Notes under the pieces: model-generated
What the model saw: the letters and a program-made list of their open reading frames with translations, nothing else
The model's database searches: none
Told to the model about the DNA's origin: nothing
NCBI GenBank assembly: GCA_028871195.1
Contig: JAGWNT010000144.1
Coordinates: forward strand, 1 to 5,453
Direction: 5' to 3'
Length of the DNA: 5,453 nucleotides
Origin: REEB85 sp018971455
Lineage (GTDB): Bacteria; Pseudomonadota; Alphaproteobacteria; Acetobacterales; Acetobacteraceae
Position numbers and translations under genes: made by a program
Part shown: one piece after another, positions 1 through 5,453 of the stretch
Layout of the letters: every line of letters starts with the position of its first letter
How positions within the stretch are numbered: position 1 is the stretch's first letter

Positions 1-77
1 GCGCCCTCGGGCCGGCGCGCGGCCGGCCGGCGGCGCGCCGGGCCCCGCCGGGCGGCGGGCTTGGCCGGATCAGCCAT
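1..77 (-). CDS. Possible third operon gene, N-terminal fragment cut by window edge
   Basis: On the minus strand an ATG (complement of 75-77) directly follows the TAG stop of the CBS gene, and the frame stays open for 25 codons to the window edge. It begins MADPAKPAARRG and continues as a Pro/Ala/Arg-rich basic tail, a composition typical of a disordered N-terminus. A GGGAG lies 9 nt upstream of the ATG, inside the end of the CBS gene, so translational coupling is plausible. The family cannot be told from this low-complexity stretch. Very GC-rich DNA stays open by chance, so this could also be non-coding sequence after the operon. The abutting stop/start and the Shine-Dalgarno favour a gene. 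Confidence 0.4.
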   Translation of the reverse strand, partial: MADPAKPAARRGPARRRPAARRPEG

Positions 78-500
78 CTACATGATCTCCCAGAACCCCG
101 TCTCCTCGTCGAGGCGCGCCCGCTCCAGGCCGAGGAAATCGCCCTGCGAGAGAATACCGACGACCTTCGTGCCATCCAGGATCGGCAGATGGCGATAGCC
201 ACTGTCGCGCATCATGCGCAGCGCGTCGATGGCGGTGGCGCCGGGGCCCAGCGTGTCCGGCCGCGCGGTCATCACCTCGCCGAGCGGCGTGTGCGCGGCG
301 TCACGCGCCTCGGCGCCGACGCGCGTGACCGCGTCGCGGCCGGTGAACAGGCCGATCAGATGCCCGGCCGCATCGGTCACCAGCACCGCGCCGATGCGCC
401 GCTCGCGCATCAGCTGGCAGGCCTGCTGAACCGTGGCGTTGTCCGGCAGCATCGCCGGATGCTGGCGCCGCACGATCTCGACCACATTGCGGTTCGTCAT
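78..500 (-). CDS. CBS domain pair protein (140 aa)
   Basis: A small soluble protein made almost wholly of two CBS motifs, about residues 8-62 and 75-128, which would fold together as one Bateman module. Each repeat ends with the S/T-x-x-D signature that contacts the ribose and phosphates of adenine nucleotides in known CBS modules: T53-G-R-D56 and S118-Q-G-D121. The C-terminus (DEETGFWEIM, 131-140) is an acidic and aromatic tail. There is no signal peptide, membrane segment or catalytic domain, so it is probably a cytoplasmic regulator or adenylate sensor; the partner is unknown. The start is well supported: AGGAGG at 506-511 lies 5 nt upstream of the ATG. It follows the other CBS gene by 29 nt on the same strand, so the two are very likely co-transcribed. 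Ligand (AMP, ATP, NAD or SAM) cannot be told from sequence. Confidence 0.9.
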   Translation of the reverse strand: MTNRNVVEIVRRQHPAMLPDNATVQQACQLMRERRIGAVLVTDAAGHLIGLFTGRDAVTRVGAEARDAAHTPLGEVMTARPDTLGPGATAIDALRMMRDSGYRHLPILDGTKVVGILSQGDFLGLERARLDEETGFWEIM

Positions 501-529
501 GCCGTCCTCCTGGCCTGCGCCTCCGACGA

Positions 530-1000
530 TCAGACCAGCATGCCCGGCGAGCGCGCCAGCGCGGCCACCAGATCGGCCCGGCTGACGATGCCCACCAGCC
601 GCCCGTCACGCAGGATGGGGATGCGCTTGATCGCGCGGCTGGTCATCAGCTCGGCGAGCTGCGGGAGCGTCGCATCGGGGGCGGCGGTGATGACGTGCCG
701 CACCATGACGTCGCTGGCGCTGCGCGTGTCGGTGCGCATGTAGTCGAGGAAGGCCTGCGACAATTCCTCGCCCTCGGCGATCAGCCCGAGCCACCAGTCG
801 CGCTGCTGGCGCACCGACTCGCGGAACGGGCGCAGAATATCGCCCTCGCTGACCAGGCCGACCAGCGTGCCGTCGGCCGTGCACACCGGCACGGCGCTGA
901 TGTGCTTGGCCGCCATCAGGGCGGCAGTCTCGGCGACGGTCGCCCCCGGTGCGACGGTGATGGGCGGGGCGCTCATGATGTCGGCGGCGCTGATGGTCAT
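530..1000 (-). CDS. CBS domain pair protein with tryptophan-containing linker (156 aa)
   Basis: A soluble two-CBS protein. The first CBS motif covers about residues 1-60 (signature S51-E-G-D54) and the second about 96-150 (S140-R-A-D143). Between them is a helical linker (about 61-92) with the pair W69-W70 and the segment EGEELSQAFLDYMR; I recall similar linkers in proteobacterial stand-alone CBS proteins. The likely role is binding adenine nucleotides and passing energy status to a partner; no enzyme domain is attached. The start codon has a GGAGAGG (complement of 1006-1012) 5 nt upstream. It is the first gene of the leftward operon and shares its upstream region with the divergent metal ATPase gene. 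An FNR/FixK-like box 86 nt before the start suggests induction at low oxygen. The CBS assignment is firm; the physiological role is inferred. Confidence 0.9.
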   Translation of the reverse strand: MTISAADIMSAPPITVAPGATVAETAALMAAKHISAVPVCTADGTLVGLVSEGDILRPFRESVRQQRDWWLGLIAEGEELSQAFLDYMRTDTRSASDVMVRHVITAAPDATLPQLAELMTSRAIKRIPILRDGRLVGIVSRADLVAALARSPGMLV

Positions 1001-1057
1001 GCGAACCTCTCCACGCGGTGCTGGCCGGTTCCGGCTGACCTCCCCGGCCCACTACGC

Positions 1058-1063
1058 AGTATC
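1058..1063 (-). promoter_or_regulatory. Candidate -10 element of the CBS operon promoter
   Basis: Read on the minus strand this is GATACT, 4 of 6 matches to TATAAT. It would place the transcription start near 1051. The hexamer 17 nt further upstream is poor (TGGGCC, about 3 of 6), which is common for activator-dependent promoters. The main support is geometry: the centre of the FNR-like box at 1092.5 would then lie at about -41.5, the standard class II activator position. The element was chosen partly because it fits, so this is modest evidence. Confidence 0.35.
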
Positions 1064-1076
1064 GCCCTGCGGCGAT
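1061..1076. repeat. Perfect dyad ATCGCC-N4-GGCGAT in the CBS promoter
   Basis: ATCGCC at 1061-1066 and its exact inverted copy GGCGAT at 1071-1076 are separated by CTGC. The dyad overlaps the candidate -10 element and the spacer of the leftward CBS promoter, so a protein bound here could block that promoter. It could equally be a chance palindrome in GC-rich DNA, and no known operator is recognised. Confidence 0.35.
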
Positions 1077-1085
1077 GCCCGGCCC

Positions 1086-1099
1086 ATGATGCAGATCAA
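1086..1099. promoter_or_regulatory. FNR/FixK/ANR-type box
   Basis: ATGAT-GCAG-ATCAA matches the consensus TTGAT-N4-ATCAA at 9 of 10 fixed positions, with the correct 4-nt spacer. Proteins of the CRP/FNR family (FNR, ANR, FixK) bind this palindrome and activate genes at low oxygen. The box lies between the divergent CBS operon and the metal ATPase gene. Relative to the candidate CBS transcription start near 1051 it is centred at about -41.5, the class II activation position. It lies about 144 nt before the ATPase start codon, so any effect on that gene would need a distal or longer-leader arrangement. Confidence 0.6.
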
Positions 1100-1115
1100 T
1101 GCCATCTCGTGGCAT
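1099..1115. repeat. Perfect dyad ATGCCA-N5-TGGCAT beside the FNR-like box
   Basis: ATGCCA (1099-1104) and TGGCAT (1110-1115) are exact inverted copies around a 5-nt spacer, giving a 17-bp operator-like palindrome that shares its first base with the end of the FNR-like box. The size fits a dimeric helix-turn-helix regulator. Two factors might compete or cooperate here. The TGGCA half resembles the -24 part of a sigma-54 promoter, but the matching GC at -12 is absent. The binding protein is unknown. Confidence 0.4.
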
Positions 1116-1178
1116 GAGGGCAGACAGGCGGGCAACGGATCGGGTGCCGGGCGGCGAGGGCGCGGCGCCATCGGTATG

Positions 1179-1207
1179 TTGTCATTACGCTGTCGGGAAG
1201 CTGTCGG
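1179..1207 (+). promoter_or_regulatory. Three-unit 11-bp direct repeat, PhoB-box-like
   Basis: TGTC occurs at 1180, 1191 and 1202, exactly 11 bp apart. The units read TTGTCAT-TACG, CTGTCGG-GAAG, CTGTCGG. The PhoB box is built from 11-bp units of CTGTCAT plus four bases; the first unit matches 6 of 7 and the other two match 5 of 7. A nearly perfect 9-bp repeat, GCTGTCGGG, is included at 1189-1197 and 1200-1208. One-turn spacing is typical of OmpR/PhoB-family response regulators. The array ends 29 nt before the ATPase start codon. No AT-rich -10 is visible downstream where a PhoB promoter would need one, so the promoter position is unresolved. Confidence 0.4.
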
Positions 1208-1224
1208 GGCGGGGGGGCATGAAC

Positions 1225-1228
1225 GGAG
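1225..1228 (+). promoter_or_regulatory. Shine-Dalgarno that selects the ATPase start at 1237
   Basis: GGAG lies 8 nt upstream of the ATG at 1237, a normal spacing. The in-frame ATG at 1219 has only a G-run before it and would add just MNGADR; an in-frame ATG at 1099 would add 46 residues without homology-like character and would read through the regulatory repeats. The start at 1237 is therefore preferred. Confidence 0.55.
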
Positions 1229-1236
1229 CGGACCGC

Positions 1237-3630
1237 ATGTCGGAGTGGCGGCGCGGCCTCAATCTGGCGCTTCTGGCGTCGGCCGTGGCGGGGCTCGCGG
1301 CGGGTGCCGTCGCCGCCCGCGCGGGCGCGCCGGACTGGGCGGGGTGGCTGATGGCCGCCGGCGCCCTGCCGGTGCTGGCCGCCGTGCTCGCCGACAGCGC
1401 GGCCAGCCTGCTGCGCCTCGAACTCGGGCTCGACCTGATCGCCCTGCTCTCGATCGGCGGCGCCGTGGCGCTGGGTGCGGATCTCGTCGCCGCGGTGATC
1501 GGCATCATGCTCGCCGGCGGCCGGGCGCTCGAGGATTACGCCGCCGCCCGCGCGCGGCGCGAGATGTCGGCGCTGCTCAACCACGTGCCGCGCAGCGCCC
1601 GCCGCTACCGGGACGGGCAGATCGAGTCCGTGCCGCTCGAAGCGGTCGGGCCGGGCGACCGGCTGCTGGTGGCCAGCGGCGAGGCGATCCCCACCGATGG
1701 CCGGCTGCTCGGCGGGCCGGCGGTGATCGACGAGCAGACCCTGACCGGGGAATCCCTGCCGGTAACCCGCCAGCCCGGCGAGGCGCTGCGCAGCGGCACC
1801 GTCAATGCCGGCGCGCCTTTCGACATGCAGGCGACGACCAGCGCGGCGGCCAGCACCTTCGCCGGCATCGTGCGCATGGTGCGCGCGGCCCAGGAGGCCC
1901 GCGCCCCGGCGGCGCGGCTGGCCGACCAGGCGGCCTTCGTCTTCACCCCGCTCGCCATGGCGCTGGCCGGCGGCGCCTGGTGGCTGACCGGCGATGCCAT
2001 GCGCGGCCTCGCGGTGCTGGTGGTCGCCACCCCCTGCCCGCTCATTCTCGGCGTGCCGGTGGCGATCGTCTCCGGCCTGTCGCGCTGCGCCGGGCGGGGC
2101 GTGCTGGTGAAGGGCGGCGGCGCGCTGGAGCGGCTGGCGAGGGCGCGGGCGCTCTTCCTCGACAAGACCGGCACGCTGACCAGCGGGCTGGCCGAACTGG
2201 GCAGCATCGAGGCCGCCCCGGGCTGCGCCCCGGACGAGGTGCTGCGCCTCGCCGCGAGCCTCGACCAGGTGTCGCGCCACATCCTCGCCGAAGCCCTGCT
2301 CACCGCCGCGCGGGCGCGCGGGCTGCCGCTCGAATCGCCCACCGGGGTGGAGGAGAGCCCGGGCTCCGGCCTCACCGGCGAGGTCGGCGCGCACCATGTC
2401 GTCGTCGGCAGCTACGCCCACGTGATGGGCGCGCTCGACGATCAATCCGGCAAGCAGGAGCCGCCGGCATGGGCCGGGCGCGTGCTGCGGCGCATCGCGC
2501 GCGAGGGCGCCACCGCGGCCTTCGTCGCCGTCGATGGCGCGCTGGCCGGCGCGCTGCTGCTGTCCGACACCATCCGCCCCGACACGCCGCGCGCGCTGCG
2601 CCTGTTGCGCCGCGCCGGCATCGCCCACATCACCATGCTCACCGGCGACCGCCGCGACGTCGCCACCACCATTGGGCGCGTGCTCGGGGTGGACGAGGTG
2701 CTGGCCGAGCAGCGCCCGCAGGACAAGCTCGCCGCCATCACCGCCGCGCGCGCCCAGGGCGTCTGCGTCATGGTCGGCGACGGGGTGAACGACGCCCCGG
2801 CGCTGGCGGCGGCGGATGTCGGCGTCGCCATGGGCGCGCGCGGCGCCGGCGCCTCCTCGGAGGCCGCCGATATCGTTCTGCTGTCCGACCGGCTGGACCG
2901 GCTGGCCGAGGCGGTCGTCATCGCCCGCGGCACGCGGCGCATCGCCGTGCAGACCGTCGCCGTCGGCATGAGCCTCTCGCTGCTGGCGATGGCCGCCGCC
3001 GCCGCCGGCCTGCTGCCGCCGGTGGCCGGCGCGCTGCTGCAGGAGGCGATCGACGTCGCCGCCATCCTCAACGCGCTGCGCGTGCTGCGCGTGGCCATCC
3101 CCGGCCGCACCGCGACGCCGCTGGCCGCCAGCGAGGTGGCCCGGCTGCACGGTGCCCACCAGGAGCTGGAAGCCGTCCTGGCGCAGCTGCGCAGCACCGC
3201 CGACATCCTGCCCACGCTGCCGCCCGCCCAGGCCGCCGCCACCCTGGCCGAGATCGAGGAGCTGGTGCGCGAGCGGCTGCTCGCCCATGAGCGCGACGAC
3301 GACACGCAGCTCTACCCGGTGATCGCCCGCGCCCTCGGCGGTGACGATCCGATGGCGGCCATGCACCACACCCACCGCGCCATGCAGCAGCTCGGCCGCC
3401 TGCTGCGCGGCATGGTGCAGGACCTGCCCCGCGAGGCGCCCCCGGACTCGTCCCCCGATGCGCCCACCGGCGCGCCGGCGGCGCCGCTTGATCCCGCCGC
3501 GATCAACGATCTGCGCTCGCTGCTCTACGGGCTCGAGGCGATCGCCCGCCTGCACTTCGCCCAGGAGGACGAGCTCTACCACGCCCTCGTCGATCCGAAG
3601 CCGCCCGCCGCCGCGCCACCCGGCCGGTGA
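1237..3630 (+). CDS. P1B-5 type Fe/Ni-transporting ATPase with C-terminal hemerythrin domain (Nia-like)
   Basis: A 797-residue inner-membrane metal pump that would use ATP to export a transition metal from the cytoplasm. Visible P-type landmarks are TGES (170-173, actuator), D309-KTGT (phosphorylated Asp), TGD (469-471) and GDGVNDAP (514-521). About eight hydrophobic segments are seen near 8-28, 35-53, 64-80, 82-95, 230-250, 256-282, 571-591 and 593-615. The transport motif in the sixth segment is T265-P-C267-P, not CPC, SPC or CPH; TPC is the P1B-5 mark. No N-terminal metal-binding domain is present. Residues about 634-785 form a hemerythrin-like bundle with candidate ligands H638/H641, H684, H710/H713 and H773-xxx-E777. 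This architecture matches characterised Nia of Sinorhizobium meliloti (Ni and Fe(II) export). In the nucleotide domain H348 is followed by Ile instead of the usual Pro, while GSG (376-378) is kept. It is divergent from the CBS operon and separated from putA by 117 nt. Confidence 0.9.
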   Translation: MSEWRRGLNLALLASAVAGLAAGAVAARAGAPDWAGWLMAAGALPVLAAVLADSAASLLRLELGLDLIALLSIGGAVALGADLVAAVIGIMLAGGRALEDYAAARARREMSALLNHVPRSARRYRDGQIESVPLEAVGPGDRLLVASGEAIPTDGRLLGGPAVIDEQTLTGESLPVTRQPGEALRSGTVNAGAPFDMQATTSAAASTFAGIVRMVRAAQEARAPAARLADQAAFVFTPLAMALAGGAWWLTGDAMRGLAVLVVATPCPLILGVPVAIVSGLSRCAGRGVLVKGGGALERLARARALFLDKTGTLTSGLAELGSIEAAPGCAPDEVLRLAASLDQVSRHILAEALLTAARARGLPLESPTGVEESPGSGLTGEVGAHHVVVGSYAHVMGALDDQSGKQEPPAWAGRVLRRIAREGATAAFVAVDGALAGALLLSDTIRPDTPRALRLLRRAGIAHITMLTGDRRDVATTIGRVLGVDEVLAEQRPQDKLAAITAARAQGVCVMVGDGVNDAPALAAADVGVAMGARGAGASSEAADIVLLSDRLDRLAEAVVIARGTRRIAVQTVAVGMSLSLLAMAAAAAGLLPPVAGALLQEAIDVAAILNALRVLRVAIPGRTATPLAASEVARLHGAHQELEAVLAQLRSTADILPTLPPAQAAATLAEIEELVRERLLAHERDDDTQLYPVIARALGGDDPMAAMHHTHRAMQQLGRLLRGMVQDLPREAPPDSSPDAPTGAPAAPLDPAAINDLRSLLYGLEAIARLHFAQEDELYHALVDPKPPAAAPPGR

Positions 3631-3666
3631 CGCCCAGCCGATGACGTCCGCCGGCCGCCATGGTGC

Positions 3667-3695
3667 GTGACCCCCGCGCGCATCGCCACTATCCT
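3667..3695 (+). promoter_or_regulatory. Candidate sigma-70 promoter for putA
   Basis: GTGACC (3667-3672) and TATCCT (3690-3695) each match 4 of 6 consensus bases and are exactly 17 bp apart. Transcription would begin near 3702, about 46 nt before the putA start. It lies in the 117-bp gap after the ATPase gene. Such matches occur by chance, so the call is tentative; read-through from the ATPase gene remains possible, as no U-tract terminator is seen. Confidence 0.3.
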
Positions 3696-3725
3696 CGCCC
3701 GATGGGCGCTGCCCGAAATGCGGGC
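3696..3725 (+). repeat. Alternating GC hairpins in the putA leader
   Basis: Two perfect inverted repeats follow each other: CGCCC-gat-GGGCG (3696-3708) and GCCCG-aaatg-CGGGC (3711-3725). The inner blocks GGGC (3704-3707) and GCCC (3711-3714) can also pair, so the two outer hairpins and one inner hairpin would exclude each other. There is no run of T after them, so a classical intrinsic terminator is not supported. They may be an operator, a leader RNA fold or a chance product of GC-rich sequence. Confidence 0.3.
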
Positions 3726-3747
3726 CGCACGCCGGAGGATTGATCGC

Positions 3748-5453
3748 ATGCCGCACGCCGCGCCCGATGCCGCGCCAGCACCCCCGATCTTCGCCGACGC
3801 GGCCGCGCCGCCGGCGCCGCTGCGCGAGGCGATCACGGCGGCCACCCGCCGGCCGGAGCCGCAATGCCTGCCGCCGCTGCTCGATCTGGCGGCCCTGCCG
3901 CCGCCGGCCGCCGCCCGCGCGGCCGCCACCGCGCGCGCCCTGGTGGAGAGCCTGCGGGGCAAGACGCGGCATGGCGGCGTGGAAGGGCTGATCCACGAAT
4001 ACGCGCTGTCGAGCCAGGAGGGGGTCGCGCTGATGTGCCTCGCCGAGGCGCTGCTGCGCATCCCCGACGCGGCGACGCGCGACGCGCTGATCCGCGACAA
4101 GATCGCCCATTCCGACTGGCGCTCCCATGTCGGGCAGAGCCCGTCCCTTTTCGTCAACGCCGCCACCTGGGGCCTCGTCGTCACCGGGCGGCTGACCATG
4201 ACGACCAGCGAGAGCGGCCTGTCGGCGGCGCTGACCCGGCTGATCGCGCGCAGCGGCGAGCCGATCATCCGCAAGGGCGTCGATCTGGCCATGCGCATGA
4301 TGGGCGAGCAGTTCGTCACCGGCCAGACCATCGCCCAGGCGCTGGCCAACAGCCGGCGGATGCAGGCGCGCGGCTTCACCTATTCCTACGACATGCTCGG
4401 CGAGGCCGCGACCACGGCGGCCGACGCCGCCCGCTACCTTGGCCAGTACGAGGCCGCCATCCACGCCATCGGCCAGACCGCGGCCGGGCGCGGCATCTAC
4501 GAAGGCCCCGGCATCTCGATCAAGCTGTCGGCGCTGCATCCGCGCTACAGCCGCGCCAAACGCGAGCGGATCATGGGCGAGCTTCTGCCCCGGCTGAAAG
4601 GGCTGGCCGCCCTCGCCCGCCAGTACGATATCGGCCTCAACATCGACGCCGAGGAGGCCGACCGGCTGGAAATCTCGCTCGACCTGCTGGAGGCGCTGGC
4701 GCTCGATCCGGCTCTCGCCGGCTGGAACGGCATCGGCTTCGTCATCCAGGCCTACGGCAAGCGCTGTCCCTTCGTCATCGACTGGCTGATCGACCTCGCC
4801 CGCCGCGCCGGCCGGCGGATCATGGTGCGCCTGGTCAAGGGCGCCTATTGGGACAGCGAGATCAAGCGCGCCCAGCTCGACGGGCTGGAGGATTTTCCGG
4901 TCTTCACCCGCAAGCTGCACACCGACGTCTCCTACCTCGCCTGCGCGCGCAAGCTGCTCGCCGCGCCGGACGCGGTCTTCCCGCAATTCGCCACCCACAA
5001 CGCGCAGACCCTGGCCGCGGTGATGGAGACGGCCGGGCCCAATTTCTACCGCGGCCAGTACGAGTTCCAATGCCTGCACGGCATGGGCGAGCCGCTGTAC
5101 GAGGAGGTCGTGTCCGCCGAGGGATTGAACCGGCCGTGCCGCATCTATGCGCCTGTGGGCACCCACGAGACCCTGCTGGCCTACCTGGTGCGGCGCCTGC
5201 TCGAGAACGGTGCCAACACCAGTTTCGTCAACCGCGTGGTGGACGAAAGCCTGCCGCCGCGCGAACTGGTGGCCGACCCCTGCGCGACCGTGCGCGCATT
5301 CCACAGCATCGCGCATCCGCGCATCCCGCTGCCGGCCAATCTCTACGGTGAACTTCGGAAGAATTCCATGGGCGTCAATTTTGCCAACGACAACGAACTG
5401 AACGAGCTGGCCGCCGCGGTCAACGCCCAGCAAGGCCCGTGGAGCGCCGGCCC
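3748..5453 (+). CDS. putA: Bifunctional proline dehydrogenase / glutamate-semialdehyde dehydrogenase PutA, N-terminal part (truncated by window)
   Basis: The frame is open from ATG 3748 to the window end (568 full codons). PutA oxidises proline with FAD to pyrroline-5-carboxylate, then NAD-dependently to glutamate. The window holds an Ala/Pro-rich start (1-60), a helical arm domain and the FAD-binding proline dehydrogenase barrel. Motifs include ISIKLSALHPRYS (K259, like E. coli K329), DAEEAD from D300 (like D370), VKGAYWDSE with Y367 (like Y437), YEFQCLHGMGEPLYE, and RIYAPVGTHE with Y467 followed by R482-R483 (like Y540 and R555-R556, which hold the proline carboxylate). The linker AHPRIPLPANLYG follows; the aldehyde dehydrogenase half lies beyond the edge. 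No ribbon-helix-helix domain precedes the arm, so this is a non-DNA-binding PutA, controlled by another regulator. GGAGG at 3734-3738, 9 nt upstream, supports the start. It is likely membrane-associated peripherally, passing electrons to quinone. Confidence 0.95.
   Translation, partial: MPHAAPDAAPAPPIFADAAAPPAPLREAITAATRRPEPQCLPPLLDLAALPPPAAARAAATARALVESLRGKTRHGGVEGLIHEYALSSQEGVALMCLAEALLRIPDAATRDALIRDKIAHSDWRSHVGQSPSLFVNAATWGLVVTGRLTMTTSESGLSAALTRLIARSGEPIIRKGVDLAMRMMGEQFVTGQTIAQALANSRRMQARGFTYSYDMLGEAATTAADAARYLGQYEAAIHAIGQTAAGRGIYEGPGISIKLSALHPRYSRAKRERIMGELLPRLKGLAALARQYDIGLNIDAEEADRLEISLDLLEALALDPALAGWNGIGFVIQAYGKRCPFVIDWLIDLARRAGRRIMVRLVKGAYWDSEIKRAQLDGLEDFPVFTRKLHTDVSYLACARKLLAAPDAVFPQFATHNAQTLAAVMETAGPNFYRGQYEFQCLHGMGEPLYEEVVSAEGLNRPCRIYAPVGTHETLLAYLVRRLLENGANTSFVNRVVDESLPPRELVADPCATVRAFHSIAHPRIPLPANLYGELRKNSMGVNFANDNELNELAAAVNAQQGPWSAG

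Noticed and set aside
1..60. GC-rich inverted repeats as a terminator for the CBS operon
   Set aside because: No run of T follows on the minus strand, and the stretch reads as an open frame with a start codon and Shine-Dalgarno.
1024..1035. Palindrome GCCGG-TT-CCGGC in the leader of the CBS operon
   Set aside because: It is short and made only of GCCGG, a word frequent throughout this GC-rich window; no U-tract or known site accompanies it.
1110..1124. Possible sigma-54 promoter starting at TGGCAT
   Set aside because: The -24 GG is present but the bases at the -13/-12 position are GA, not GC, so the essential second element is missing.
867..3290. An 807-codon plus-strand frame overlapping the ATPase in another frame
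   Set aside because: The translation is Arg/Gly/Ala-rich with no motif, while the overlapping frame contains every P-type ATPase signature.
3641..3670. Nine-codon ORF MTSAGRHGA before putA, as a possible leader peptide
   Set aside because: It has no proline codons, no clear Shine-Dalgarno and no terminator after it, so attenuation by proline is not supported.
3864..5351. A 495-codon plus-strand frame within putA
   Set aside because: It is a shifted shadow of the PutA frame and is Arg/Pro-rich without domains. The true frame starting at 3748 carries the proline dehydrogenase motifs and stays open to the edge.
1096..5433. A 1445-codon open frame on the minus strand across the ATPase and putA genes
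   Set aside because: It is antisense to two clearly conserved proteins. Its product is a low-complexity string rich in Arg, Gly, Ala, Gln and His with no domain, as expected when GC third positions remove stops from the other strand.

Overview
This window is very GC-rich, and coding frames strongly prefer G or C at the third codon position. The PutA sequence, the two CBS-pair proteins and the P1B-5 metal ATPase with a fused hemerythrin domain best suggest a high-GC alphaproteobacterium (Hyphomicrobiales or Rhodospirillales type). That assignment is an inference from protein character; no rRNA or marker gene is present.

Left part, minus strand (1-1000): two tandem small CBS-pair proteins (530-1000, then 78-500) form an operon with a 29-nt gap. 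A possible third gene starts directly after the second stop (TAG then ATG at 77) and runs off the left edge.

Central divergent intergenic region (1001-1236): this stretch looks regulatory. It holds a 9/10 match to the FNR/FixK box at 1086-1099, placed as expected for a class II activated promoter reading into the CBS operon. Two perfect 6-bp dyads lie beside it, one overlapping the CBS promoter and one abutting the box. A three-unit, 11-bp-period direct repeat resembling a PhoB box (1179-1207) lies just upstream of the ATPase gene.

Centre, plus strand (1237-3630): a 797-residue P1B-5 metal-transporting ATPase with a TPC metal-site motif and no N-terminal metal-binding domain. A hemerythrin-like domain is fused at the C-terminus, as in Nia-type Fe(II)/Ni(II) exporters.

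Right part, plus strand (3748-5453): the first 568 codons of a bifunctional proline utilisation flavoenzyme, PutA, without the DNA-binding ribbon-helix-helix domain. It runs off the right edge before the aldehyde dehydrogenase half. The 117-bp gap before it holds a candidate promoter and alternating GC hairpins.

The likely working unit is the divergent CBS/ATPase pair. CBS proteins that may sense adenine nucleotides and an iron/nickel exporter with an O2/iron-sensing type domain share a control region with an oxygen-responsive box. This suggests a module that adjusts metal and energy status at low oxygen. putA appears to be an unrelated catabolic neighbour.
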